Below are positions 8,822 through 19,109 of a DNA stretch of 64,000 nt, piece after piece; within the stretch, counting starts at the first letter, position 1, and every line of letters begins with the position of its first letter. The DNA comes from an uncultured Anaerolineae bacterium (GTDB lineage Bacteria > Chloroflexota > Anaerolineae > Aggregatilineales > Phototrophicaceae), in assembly GCA_934216615.1 (NCBI GenBank), contig CAKQCB010000001.1, forward strand, positions 248,001-312,000, read 5' to 3'. Position numbers and translations under genes: made by a program. Below the pieces are notes generated by a model, which worked only from the letters and a program-made list of their open reading frames with translations, was not told where the DNA came from and did not search any database.

Positions 8822-9310
8822 TTATTCCAGCATATCATAACGCGCGCTGTGCAGGTCGGTAATGGCAATCGCTAACGCATCGGCCGCATCATCCGGCTTG
8901 GGAATCGTTTCCAAGTTGAGCAGCATACGGGTCATTTCTTGTACTTGAGGTTTCTTGGCATTCCCATACCCAGAGATCGACTGCTTGATGAAATTGGGTT
9001 TGTATTCGTAGATAGGTTTTTCGGCTTTTGCTAAGGCTAACAGAATGACACCACGACCTTGAGAGACGGTCACCGCCGTGGTGACATTTTTTCCAAAAAG
9101 TAATTCTTCAACCGCACACCGATCTGGTTGATAGAGCTGTACCAGATCAGTGAGCGCGTCGTAGATGGTGACTAAACGTTCGGCCATCGGGGTGTGGGCG
9201 GGTGTGGTGATGACACCATAATGCACCGCTTCGAGCGTGCCATCATTATGTTCTTTCACCAAACCAAACCCAACAATCGCCGTTCCCGGGTCAATGCCTA
9301 ATGACAGCAT
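8822..9310 (-). CDS. ruvC: Holliday junction resolvase RuvC
   Basis: RuvC endonuclease of 162 residues that cuts Holliday junctions symmetrically. The RNase H-like acidic residues are visible: the Asp in GIDPGT, the Glu pair in AVEELLFGK and the Asp residues in PDDAADALAIA. Its ATG shares one base with the yebC stop codon (TAATG), which indicates translational coupling. Length is normal for the family. Confidence 0.97.
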   Translation of the reverse strand: MLSLGIDPGTAIVGFGLVKEHNDGTLEAVHYGVITTPAHTPMAERLVTIYDALTDLVQLYQPDRCAVEELLFGKNVTTAVTVSQGRGVILLALAKAEKPIYEYKPNFIKQSISGYGNAKKPQVQEMTRMLLNLETIPKPDDAADALAIAITDLHSARYDMLE

Positions 9311-10062
9311 TAGGCGTTTTCAAAAGCTTCGATCACGGCGTCCGTCATCAGTAAGTTACTGGCGACAGACTGAACATCATCAAGCTCATCGAGATCATTC
9401 ATCAGTTTCATGTTGACCAATGCTTTGTCGGTGGAAATTTCCGTTTCGTTCTTGGGTTCCCATTTCAACTCAGCATCGAGAATTTCGTAATTTGCATCCT
9501 TAAGAGCAATTTCGACGATGCTCAATAATTCACGTGGGGTGAACACGGTGATGCTTTCTTCATCTTGCTGAACATCGTCAGCACCTGCTTCGGCGGCGGT
9601 CATGAACACTTCGTCAAAATCGACCCCATTGGCATTGAGGCTGATGTTGCCTTTCTGCTCAAACTGCCAACCGACTGAACCTGCTGAAGCGAGGGAACCC
9701 CCAGCGCGGTTTAAAACGCGCTTGATTTCAGCCAGAGAACGATTTTTGTTATCGGTCAAGACTTCAACCATGAACGCGATCCCGTCGGGGCCATACGCTT
9801 CATAGGTGATTTCTTCGAGTTCAATGCCTTCAAGTTTGCCCAGCCCGCGCAAAACAGCGCGTTCAATATTGTCTTTAGGCATATTCGCCGACTTTGCTTT
9901 GGCGATTGCAAGTTTGAGTTTTGCGTTGCTGTTTTCGTCACCGCCCCCTTCGCGTGCTGCCTGAGCAATATCTCTGGCGACACGGGTGAAGATTTTGCCG
10001 CGTTTTGCATCTTCGGCGCCTTTTTTGCGCTTGATGGTAGACCATTTACTGTGACCAGACAT
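9310..10062 (-). CDS. yebC: YebC/PmpR-family protein
   Basis: A 250-residue member of the YebC family, described as transcriptional regulators and, for some members, as translation factors that relieve ribosome stalling. The N-terminus MSGHSKWSTIKRKKGA is diagnostic. The acidic central and C-terminal domains are complete. It is first in the yebC-ruvC-ruvA operon, an arrangement common in bacteria. The ATG is preceded by GGAGAAAG-like bases. Confidence 0.96.
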   Translation of the reverse strand: MSGHSKWSTIKRKKGAEDAKRGKIFTRVARDIAQAAREGGGDENSNAKLKLAIAKAKSANMPKDNIERAVLRGLGKLEGIELEEITYEAYGPDGIAFMVEVLTDNKNRSLAEIKRVLNRAGGSLASAGSVGWQFEQKGNISLNANGVDFDEVFMTAAEAGADDVQQDEESITVFTPRELLSIVEIALKDANYEILDAELKWEPKNETEISTDKALVNMKLMNDLDELDDVQSVASNLLMTDAVIEAFENA

Positions 10063-10114
10063 GGGTTCTTTCTCCGCGTAGTGCTTGAATCTAAATAGTT
10101 GGTTTGATGTGGGT

Positions 10115-10143
10115 ATTATACTTTCCCTATGCCTCTGCGTCGA
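10115..10143 (-). promoter_or_regulatory. Promoter of yebC-ruvC-ruvA
   Basis: On the minus strand a perfect TATAAT -10 (10115-10120) sits 17 bases from TCGACG (10138-10143), which matches four of six -35 bases. It is about 53 bases upstream of the yebC ATG and drives the recombination operon in the right direction. Confidence 0.6.
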
Positions 10144-10269
10144 GATTTACCCATGTGCAATCAACGCCTTTTCGCCAAGCCATAGAGGTATTAGGCTAGT
10201 AATTTTTCGGCTTGTCTAGTAATTTTATGATGGAATTTGAAATTGTTTGAAGTGTTTTGAGGCGCTCTT

Positions 10270-11661
10270 TTGGCAGACTTTGCAGCCAACCCCATACCAA
10301 CCCCTGAACCTATCCAGTATTCTCGCGACCCGGGGACCACTGCATGGGGAATCATCCTATTGTCATTTTCGGCATTATGTATACTCGTCATTTTGTCAGG
10401 CGCTGGGGTTTATAATTTCATTTTCCATTCCACCGTTCCTTTAATCACCAATTTGACGGTTGCGCGTGGAACAGTGCTCGCCAGAGATGATACTTCGGCC
10501 ACGACGTCGATTAATGAAATGTGGGAATTAAACGGCAGTCAGCACCTATGGACGTATTCCCAAATGCAAGGCACGCTGACCGTTCGTGATGTGCGGGATG
10601 ATGCCTTCATCGTCGCAGTGACGATTAAGCGTGATACGAATGTGTATATGTCGTCCGCCTCGCGTCCTCGTTTTGATTTAAGCAGTGATGCCTATGAAAT
10701 CGTCATCCAAGAATTTTCTGGTTCGCTGGATGTTTACATCCCCGAAGGTTTAACCCGTTCGATCAATGTGAACATCTACACCAATTCGGGAACGTGGGTG
10801 CAAATTACCCAAGCCGGGTCGTACACCCTCAATGAAAATGTAGGTCAAATTCAAGTGGATACCTTTAACGGGATGGCCGTCGTCGTCTCGCCCGATCAGC
10901 AGTGGCGTGGCATTTTAACCGGCCAGCGCGGTATGTTTAATACGGGGACCAATACGTTTTCGATTGGCCCAACCCCACGTGATTTGATTGAGAATAATAG
11001 TTTTCAGCAAATTAATACCGCTCGCCCTTGGCAGGATGAAACGGCCGAACTGCGTGATCTACCGTTGGTATGGCGCTGTGTAGACCTTCCCAACGATGCG
11101 CCTAAAGGTTATTACGGCCTTGCGGCGGTGGATGGTCGCACGTCTATGCACCTGTTTCGTGGGGATGGGGCACTCTCTCACGGTGAAACTTACTGTGGAC
11201 AGTTTTTTGCCCCGCCCGAAGATGCTAGCGGAATTGATGTTTCCAGTTATGATATTCTGACGTTAAGAAGCGTTTTCCGTATTGATAATCAATCGTTGCG
11301 TGTCTGCGGAAACGATGGCAGTGAATGCCCGCTCATCATCAGCATTGAATTTGTGGATGTGAACGGCGAAGAACAAATTTGGTATCACGGGTTTTACATC
11401 CAAGACCCCACCCAGCGGGTACCTGCGAATTTCCCACTGCGTTGTGCAAGCTGTGCGCAGGAACATGATGCGATCAACCGTGGGGCGTGGTATACCTATG
11501 AGAGCGAAAATCTGTTTTCGTTGATTCCAGCCAATACCCGTCCGCGTGCAATTCGTTCTGTGCGGTTTTACGCTTCAGGCCATGAATACAATACGTATGT
11601 GAGCCAGTTTTCATTGTTTGCCGAGCAATTGCCCGTTGAAGCTACCGTGACCACCCCATAA
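10270..11661 (+). CDS. Membrane-anchored FecR-like extracytoplasmic protein
   Basis: A 463-residue protein with one transmembrane helix (about residues 26-53) near the N-terminus, so most of it should lie outside the membrane. Residues 60-240 are beta-rich with repeated GT/W and LTV patterns that resemble FecR-type domains. The C-terminal half (about 250-450) looks like a jelly-roll, galactose-binding-like domain with Cys pairs such as CASC. The start is TTG with a weak TGAGG site; no better start codon is seen. It is followed 60 bp later by a zinc-ribbon membrane protein on the same strand. Ligand and role are unknown. Confidence 0.72.
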   Translation: MADFAANPIPTPEPIQYSRDPGTTAWGIILLSFSALCILVILSGAGVYNFIFHSTVPLITNLTVARGTVLARDDTSATTSINEMWELNGSQHLWTYSQMQGTLTVRDVRDDAFIVAVTIKRDTNVYMSSASRPRFDLSSDAYEIVIQEFSGSLDVYIPEGLTRSINVNIYTNSGTWVQITQAGSYTLNENVGQIQVDTFNGMAVVVSPDQQWRGILTGQRGMFNTGTNTFSIGPTPRDLIENNSFQQINTARPWQDETAELRDLPLVWRCVDLPNDAPKGYYGLAAVDGRTSMHLFRGDGALSHGETYCGQFFAPPEDASGIDVSSYDILTLRSVFRIDNQSLRVCGNDGSECPLIISIEFVDVNGEEQIWYHGFYIQDPTQRVPANFPLRCASCAQEHDAINRGAWYTYESENLFSLIPANTRPRAIRSVRFYASGHEYNTYVSQFSLFAEQLPVEATVTTP

Positions 11662-11721
11662 AGCCAATGTTTCGTTGGGGGATGGCCTGCTTGAAGCGCA
11701 ATTTTTGGAGAGAAGTTACTT

Positions 11722-12300
11722 ATGCCTAATTTTCAGGTATCTGATAGCCTTGTCACTACTGTGCTGGTTTATGTCGTGATGTGCGTGGTCGCGCTGTGGG
11801 CGGCGATGGTCTTTTGGACATTCCGCGATATGCGTTCACGGTCGCGGGATTTTCTGGCGCAGGTCATCGTGGCGGTTTTGGTCGCGGTCTTGACCCTGCC
11901 GGGCTTGCTCATCTACTTATTCCTACGTCCCCGCGAAACGCTCTCTGAAGCCTACGAACGTTCGTTAGAAGAAGAAGCATTGCTCCAAGAGATCGAAGAA
12001 AAGCCCGTTTGCCCCGGGTGTAAACAACGCGCCCAAGCCGATTGGCAAGCGTGCCCTCATTGTCACACCCGCTTGAAGAAACCTTGTGTGCGTTGCTCAA
12101 AGATGCTCGAACTCACATGGGATGTTTGCCCCTATTGCACCACCACCCAACCGAATTATGCAGCGGAAGCCGCTGTTTCGGAAAGCAGTCATGTACGCCG
12201 TGCAACGGGCGGGGAAACCCGTACCGCGCGCCGTCGAAGCAGCGCCACGACGACGCGAAGCGAATCGCTCGAATTTGTCGATGGCGACGAGTCCTTCTAA
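11722..12300 (+). CDS. Membrane protein with double zinc ribbon
   Basis: A 192-residue protein. Two hydrophobic helices (about residues 10-33 and 44-67) anchor it. They are followed by a cytoplasmic double zinc ribbon with four CxxC knuckles: CPGC, CPHC, CVRC and CPYC. The C-terminus is Ser/Thr/Arg-rich and disordered. AGAGAAG lies 7-12 bases before the ATG. It is probably co-transcribed with the FecR-like gene upstream, and a strong terminator follows. The domain is usually involved in protein or nucleic-acid contacts; the partner is unknown. Confidence 0.78.
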   Translation: MPNFQVSDSLVTTVLVYVVMCVVALWAAMVFWTFRDMRSRSRDFLAQVIVAVLVAVLTLPGLLIYLFLRPRETLSEAYERSLEEEALLQEIEEKPVCPGCKQRAQADWQACPHCHTRLKKPCVRCSKMLELTWDVCPYCTTTQPNYAAEAAVSESSHVRRATGGETRTARRRSSATTTRSESLEFVDGDESF

Positions 12301-12310
12301 CTAGACAAAC

Positions 12311-12339
12311 AAAAACACCAGAATCATTCTGGTGTTTTT
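12311..12339. terminator. Bidirectional intrinsic terminator
   Basis: A near-perfect 14-base inverted repeat (12311-12324 with 12326-12339) with A-run and T-run flanks. It lies between the convergent zinc-ribbon gene and pyk and can terminate both. Confidence 0.88.
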
Positions 12340-12363
12340 ATTTACACTAAGTGTGATGTAGGG

Positions 12364-13836
12364 CTATTCTTTATCTAATTCGTCAAGTTCACCGACGGTG
12401 TGAATCTTGATGAAATTGGTTTGCCCGCCCAAACGGAAGGGGACCCCTGCAATGATCGCCAATAGGTCGTTTTCGCTGACAACCTTCGCTTCGTGAGCGG
12501 TGCGCACAACGGTGGTGAGCATTTCGTCGATGGTGTTGAAGACGGTGGTGAGTAACGGATACACACCCCATACCAACGCCATACGGCGATAGGTGAGTTC
12601 GTTGGGCGTCGCGCAGATAATCGGTGTTTTGGGGCGTTCCTTCGCAACCCGTTTGGCAGTATAGCCTGTCATCGTAGAGGTGATGATCGCCTTACACCCT
12701 AGACTGTCGGCCATTTGCACCGTTGATTGTGAGATTGCATCCGAAATCGATTCACGATCATTCATCTGCGGTTTGTAAATTTCGCGTTCGTCGCTGTGTG
12801 ATGAAACGTGCAAATTCTTCTCGGCCATCGTCGCGATGTTGTGCATGGTTTGAACCGCAATCACAGGGTAAAGCCCCGCGGCGGATTCGTTGCTGAGCAT
12901 CACCGCATCCGTACCATCCATGATCGCGTTATAAACATCACTGGCTTCGGCGCGGGTCGGGCGTGGATTGTCGGTCATCGAGTTCAACATCTGCGTTGCG
13001 GTGATGACCGGTTTCCCTGCGATATTACAGAATGCAATGATTCGTTTTTGTTGGTAGGGGACTTCTTGAGGCGGAATTTCCAGACCCAAGTCACCACGCG
13101 CCACCATAATACCGTCGGACGCTTCGATGATGCTTTGGATGTTTTCCAGCGCTTCATGTTTTTCGATCTTGGCGATGATCTGTGCATCCCCGCTTGAATG
13201 GCGGATCAACCAGCGCATTTCACGGATATCTTGCTCAGAACGAACAAACGACATCGCGATATATTCGGTGCCTTTGGAAAGTGCAAAGCGCACGTCTGCG
13301 GTGTCTTTTTCGGTGATGGCCGAGAGCGTTAAACGGGCGTTGGTCGCCATCACGCCTTTGCGGGAAAAAACTTCGCCTGCAACAACGGCTTCACAGTGAA
13401 GCGCGTTACCGCTGACCGAGCGTACCATGAATTCGAGTTTGCCATCATCCAGCAAAAGTTGGGTGCCGGGCTTGATGTCTTTGACAAATTCAGGGTGAGG
13501 AAGCGCGACGATATTGTCTGTTCCATCGGCTGATTTATCCGTCGTGAGGGTGATTTCATCCCCAACTTTTAGGATAATCGGCTCATTCTTAATCATTCCA
13601 AGACGAATTTTGGGACCCTGAATATCGCACAGAATGGCGATGACAGCGCCTTCTTCTTTTGCAATTTCGCGGATTATGTCGATGTTGCGACCATGTGTTT
13701 CGTGGTCACCATGAGAAAAGTTGATGCGCGCAACATTCATGCCCGCCCGAATCATATCCCGAATGATTTCGGGTTTGTTAGAGCTAGGCCCAATAGTTGC
13801 GACGATTTTAGTCTTTTTGCCGCCAAAACGATTCAT
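12364..13836 (-). CDS. pyk: Pyruvate kinase
   Basis: A 490-residue pyruvate kinase that converts PEP and ADP to pyruvate and ATP. The N-terminus has KIVATIGPSS, the catalytic barrel has IAKIEKHEAL (active-site Lys) and the substrate loop has MVARGDLGLEIP. The C-terminal alpha/beta effector domain is present (about 360-480), without an extra PEP-utiliser domain. The enolase gene lies directly upstream on the same strand (start-to-stop gap 23 bp), so the last two glycolytic steps are made together. Confidence 0.97.
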   Translation of the reverse strand: MNRFGGKKTKIVATIGPSSNKPEIIRDMIRAGMNVARINFSHGDHETHGRNIDIIREIAKEEGAVIAILCDIQGPKIRLGMIKNEPIILKVGDEITLTTDKSADGTDNIVALPHPEFVKDIKPGTQLLLDDGKLEFMVRSVSGNALHCEAVVAGEVFSRKGVMATNARLTLSAITEKDTADVRFALSKGTEYIAMSFVRSEQDIREMRWLIRHSSGDAQIIAKIEKHEALENIQSIIEASDGIMVARGDLGLEIPPQEVPYQQKRIIAFCNIAGKPVITATQMLNSMTDNPRPTRAEASDVYNAIMDGTDAVMLSNESAAGLYPVIAVQTMHNIATMAEKNLHVSSHSDEREIYKPQMNDRESISDAISQSTVQMADSLGCKAIITSTMTGYTAKRVAKERPKTPIICATPNELTYRRMALVWGVYPLLTTVFNTIDEMLTTVVRTAHEAKVVSENDLLAIIAGVPFRLGGQTNFIKIHTVGELDELDKE

Positions 13837-13859
13837 TACGCTGCGATCACTTTCTATAC

Positions 13860-15368
<1,509 letters not shown>

Positions 15369-15435
15369 TTACAATGAACCCGATTCAGCGTGGCAATCAT
15401 GGCACGCGAAAAATGATTTTTAAGGGATGAGTGGT

Positions 15436-16596
15436 ATGTTTGGTCGGCGCCAAGTTTATTTAGATTATTCAGCCTCTACGCCTACAGACCCGCGCGTGGT
15501 AGAGGTGATGATGCCGTATTTTACAGAAGTCTATGGGAACAGTGCTTCCTCTCATAGTGCGGGGCGTCGCGCCGAACAAGCGGTAGAAGATGCGCGTGAA
15601 AGTATCGCCCACATTTTCAATTGCAAACCGAATGAGATCATTTTTACCAGCGGTGGAACGGAGAGCGATAATCTCGCTGTTCGGGGTGCCGCGTGGCATG
15701 CCGAACAAACCAGCGGTAAAAAACACCTGATCACAACCCCTATAGAACATCGTGGGGTGCTGAAAACTATCGATCAACTCAGCGGGGTGATGGGCTTTCG
15801 CAAAACCTTTTTGCCCGTTCAAACTGATGGGCTGGTTGATGTGGAAGTTTTTGCCGACGCTATCGCTGAAGATACTTCCTTCGCCAGTATCATCTACGCG
15901 AATAATGAAGTAGGGACGGTGAACCCGATCCCACAGCTTGCACAGATCGCGCGTCAACGCGGGGTGTTGTTTCACACCGACGCGGTACAAGCGTCAGGAC
16001 AGTTCACGCTGGACGTGCAAGCGCTCAACGTGGATATGTTGAGTCTCTCGGCGCATAAATTTTACGGTCCGAAAGGGGTAGGGGCGCTGTATCTTCGCGA
16101 AGGCGTGAACCTCATCCCAAGCCAAAGCGGGGGCGCGCATGAAAATAATCGCCGTGCGGGAACGCTGAACACCCCTGCGATTGTTGGTATGGCGAAGGCG
16201 TTAGAACTGGCGTATGCGGAACAGGAAACGCGCATTCAGCACATGCAAACATTGCGCGACCAATTGATCGCCCAAATTTTGGAACGTGTTCCCCAAGCGC
16301 AGTTGACGGGGCATCCTCAACAGCGGTTGTATTCCCATGCCAGTTTTGTATTTCCTAAGCTGGATGCGAATATACTGGTGATGCACTTAGACCTCAAAGG
16401 GATTGCCACCAGCAGTGCTTCTGCATGTAAGACTGGAAACCCTGAACCGTCTGAAGTGTTATTGGCATTAGGCTATCCGCGCGAAGTGGCGTTAGGAAGC
16501 CTACGCCTAACGGTGGGAAAAGACACCACCCAAGAAGATATTGATTATGCGATTACGACCATTGTTGAAACGGTCGAGCGCATGTATCGTCGTTAA
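15436..16596 (+). CDS. iscS: Cysteine desulfurase (IscS/NifS family)
   Basis: A PLP-dependent enzyme of about 386 residues that removes sulfur from cysteine and passes it on as persulfide. YLDYSASTPTDPRV is the N-terminal signature. The PLP Lys is in SLSAHKFYGPKG and the catalytic Cys in SSASACKTG. An ATG at 15427 is also in frame, but AAGGGA at 15422-15427 is spaced correctly only for the ATG at 15436. mnmA follows 28 bp downstream on the same strand, so a main use of the sulfur is probably tRNA 2-thiouridine formation; Fe-S assembly is also possible. Confidence 0.95.
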   Translation: MFGRRQVYLDYSASTPTDPRVVEVMMPYFTEVYGNSASSHSAGRRAEQAVEDARESIAHIFNCKPNEIIFTSGGTESDNLAVRGAAWHAEQTSGKKHLITTPIEHRGVLKTIDQLSGVMGFRKTFLPVQTDGLVDVEVFADAIAEDTSFASIIYANNEVGTVNPIPQLAQIARQRGVLFHTDAVQASGQFTLDVQALNVDMLSLSAHKFYGPKGVGALYLREGVNLIPSQSGGAHENNRRAGTLNTPAIVGMAKALELAYAEQETRIQHMQTLRDQLIAQILERVPQAQLTGHPQQRLYSHASFVFPKLDANILVMHLDLKGIATSSASACKTGNPEPSEVLLALGYPREVALGSLRLTVGKDTTQEDIDYAITTIVETVERMYRR

Positions 16597-16624
16597 GTTG
16601 TGAAGTGGTTTATAGGGATTTACT

Positions 16625-17737
16625 TTGACACAAACAAAACCGCGTGTCGTCGTCGCTATGAGCGGTGGCGTGGATAGTTCCGTAGCAGCCGCGCTCATGG
16701 TTGAGCGAGGGTATGAAGTCATTGGCATGATGATGCGCCTGTGGTCAGAAGAAAGTGTTTCGGGTTCGGCCAGTAACCGATGCTGTACCCCAGAGCAGAT
16801 GTATGACGCACGCCGAATCGCCGACAAATTAGGCATCCCATTTTATGTGTTAGACACGAAAGATGTCTTTCGCGGAACCGTCGTAGAATACTTTATCGAT
16901 CAACATCGGCAGGGGTTCACGCCCAACCCGTGTATGGAATGTAACCGTCATATCCGTTTTGACTGGCTTCTCAATAACGCCTTGATGTTAGATGCGGATT
17001 ATTTAGCCACAGGGCATTATGCCCGCATCGCCCAATCTGAAAACGGTGATTTTCTGTTGAAAAAAGGCTTGGACGAGAGCAAAGATCAAAGTTATGTTTT
17101 GAGCGTGATGGGACAGCAAGAATTGTCGCATGTATTGTTTCCTATTGGGGAATATGCCAAGACGGAAACTCGCAAAATTGCCGAAAAATATGGTCTGCCT
17201 ACCGCGAGTAAAAAAGACAGCCAAGACCTATGCTTTTTAGGGGATGGCGATTATCGTCGCTTTTTGACACAGTACGCGCCGGATATCATGCGTTCAGGGC
17301 CGATCGTGCGCAAGAATGGCGAAATCATCGGTGAACATACCGGGCTGGCAAATTACACCATCGGTCAACGGAAGGGCTTAGGCATCTACGCGGCAGAGCC
17401 GATGTATGTCATCGGTATGAACCCGCATGTGAACAGTTTGATCGTCGGCACAGAAAGTGAACTTGGCTCGCGGGAATTGACCGCGCACCGCGTCCACTGG
17501 ATCAGTGGGGTGATACCGAGCGCCCCGTTTGAAGCGGAAGTGAAGATTCGTTATAAAGCAAAACCCGCTCCTGCGTGGGTAGAACCCTTAGAAGATGAAC
17601 GGGTTAAAGTGACATTTGAAACCCCATTACGCGACATCACCCCCGGACAAGGTGCGGTGATTTATGACGGGGAAGTGTGTTTAGGTGGTGGCATCATCGA
17701 ACGCCAAGCCGTGACCTCAAATGTTACGCTCCTCTAA
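16625..17737 (+). CDS. mnmA: tRNA-specific 2-thiouridylase MnmA
   Basis: A 370-residue enzyme that thiolates U34 of Lys, Glu and Gln tRNAs. The PP-loop is MSGGVDSS near the start. The two catalytic cysteines lie in NPCMECN and QDLCFLGDGDYRRFL. The central tRNA-binding domain and the C-terminal beta-barrel are complete. The start is TTG. It is paired with the sulfur donor IscS just upstream. Its last 14 bases overlap the convergent prepilin-peptidase gene. Confidence 0.96.
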   Translation: MTQTKPRVVVAMSGGVDSSVAAALMVERGYEVIGMMMRLWSEESVSGSASNRCCTPEQMYDARRIADKLGIPFYVLDTKDVFRGTVVEYFIDQHRQGFTPNPCMECNRHIRFDWLLNNALMLDADYLATGHYARIAQSENGDFLLKKGLDESKDQSYVLSVMGQQELSHVLFPIGEYAKTETRKIAEKYGLPTASKKDSQDLCFLGDGDYRRFLTQYAPDIMRSGPIVRKNGEIIGEHTGLANYTIGQRKGLGIYAAEPMYVIGMNPHVNSLIVGTESELGSRELTAHRVHWISGVIPSAPFEAEVKIRYKAKPAPAWVEPLEDERVKVTFETPLRDITPGQGAVIYDGEVCLGGGIIERQAVTSNVTLL

Positions 17738-18533
17738 TCATATTGGCGACGTTGCTGGCATATAACATCATGATGATCGTCGCGATGATGATGTATTGAC
17801 CATAGGGCAGGGGGGTGAATAGGCTGGTATGCCGTCCGGTGATGCGACGCGCGACCAAGTATAAAATCGCCCCTGCCGCGCCTAAAAACACCGTGATGAA
17901 CATCGTGAAGACTAACGTTTGCCACCCCAATAAGAACCCGCTGAGCGTGATGAGCATTACATCCCCATAGCCAAACGCGACTTCGGTGATCTGGCGTCCC
18001 TGTACCCGCGATAAAATGTTGGTAAATAAGAACCCACCCATGTACAGCAAAAAGAAGATTGCAAAGCCGACTGCCCCGCCGATCAAGGCTTGGCCTAAAT
18101 CCGGCCCATAGCCTTGGGTTGTCGCCGCGTCGATTAACGCGATGACCCATGCAGGGATGATGACAATGAACAAGATCAGCCGATGCTCCAGGTCGATGAC
18201 GGTGATCAAGACAAAGATCGCCATGTGAATGAGCAGTAAAATGCTTTGGTAGGTCGTCACGGTAGGGATATCAAAGATTCTTGACGCGGTGAGGATGAAC
18301 AGCGCAATGGTGACGATCTCCGTTGCGGGATGTCGCCAAGATAATTTCGAGCCATTTGGTGAGGTATGTTGCCCTGTCAAATATGCGGTGATGCCACTCC
18401 ACGCGATGAAGGGGCGGGGCGTCCCGTCCGGATAGTGCGGAAGGCGCGGGCCGTGACGTTGGGGCAAATCATCGGACAAGATGTTGATGATGACCCCGCT
18501 GATAAAACCTAAGATGATGAGAACCCAAAGCAT
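17724..18533 (-). CDS. Prepilin peptidase (A24 family)
   Basis: A 269-residue polytopic membrane protein of the type IV prepilin leader peptidase family. The two catalytic Asp residues are visible in VIDLEHRLI and in the GxGD motif FGYGDVM. About seven membrane helices are predicted. The N-terminal cytoplasmic segment (about 20-75) is short and has no CxxC zinc/methylase motif, so N-methylation may be absent. No pilin or secretion ATPase genes are near, so the substrates are unlinked. It lies 21 bp downstream of the JAMM peptidase gene on the same strand. Confidence 0.85.
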   Translation of the reverse strand: MLWVLIILGFISGVIINILSDDLPQRHGPRLPHYPDGTPRPFIAWSGITAYLTGQHTSPNGSKLSWRHPATEIVTIALFILTASRIFDIPTVTTYQSILLLIHMAIFVLITVIDLEHRLILFIVIIPAWVIALIDAATTQGYGPDLGQALIGGAVGFAIFFLLYMGGFLFTNILSRVQGRQITEVAFGYGDVMLITLSGFLLGWQTLVFTMFITVFLGAAGAILYLVARRITGRHTSLFTPLPYGQYIIIATIIMMLYASNVANMIRGA

Positions 18534-18554
18534 AATTGTTTCCTTACACAGTGT

Positions 18555-19109
18555 TTAGCGGATCGGAAGTTCCGGCGCTGGTGGAAGCAAGGCGAGCGCA
18601 ATAACGATAAGAATGAGAAGGGCTGTGATGGATGCGATGAGGATGGCGCCTTTCCCTAAGGATGTCGTGGGCGGTGGTGTATAGACCATTGAAGGGTCTG
18701 CGGTATCGACCACAAGTTCCCCGCGTGTAACGTCTTCCCCACGAATCCACCATAACGCAAACTGCACATCGTTCGGTTTTACCCCAATGATGAGTTGGGG
18801 AATGTCCGGATAATGGGCATGACGAATATCGCTAGTGGAAGGAATCGGGTCACTTTTAGGGTGGGAATGATAGAACGCAAGGATGTCCTGCCCATTCATC
18901 TGTGCCGTATGGAAGATGTTGACCAACTGCGCCTCATTCATATAAAACATTGTTTCTGGCGTTGGCGCGTCGTTGGTGATAGGGGAAATCGACTGTACCC
19001 ATTGTCTTTTTCCCAACAGGATGCCACAAATTTCTTCAGGCGCGCCTGCCCGCGCAAGACGGCTGAGTTCGTTTAGATGAAGGGGCGAGATTAAGAGCGA
19101 GCGGGTCAT
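18555..19109 (-). CDS. JAMM/MPN (M67) metallopeptidase, membrane-anchored
   Basis: A 184-residue protein. Residues 1-125 form an MPN/JAB domain with the full zinc motif: a Glu in EEICGILLG, then HSHP followed by SxxD (pattern HxH-x7-S-x2-D). The C-terminus has one hydrophobic helix (about 158-180) that would anchor it to the membrane, with the catalytic domain probably cytoplasmic. Family members cleave isopeptide or C-terminal peptide bonds. The start codon overlaps the stop of the upstream beta-sandwich gene by 4 bases (ATGA), so the two are co-translated. Confidence 0.88.
   Translation of the reverse strand: MTRSLLISPLHLNELSRLARAGAPEEICGILLGKRQWVQSISPITNDAPTPETMFYMNEAQLVNIFHTAQMNGQDILAFYHSHPKSDPIPSTSDIRHAHYPDIPQLIIGVKPNDVQFALWWIRGEDVTRGELVVDTADPSMVYTPPPTTSLGKGAILIASITALLILIVIALALLPPAPELPIR

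Noticed and set aside
12042..12350. 102-residue frame inside the zinc-ribbon gene
   Set aside because: It lies in another frame of a gene with four CxxC knuckles and runs into the terminator.
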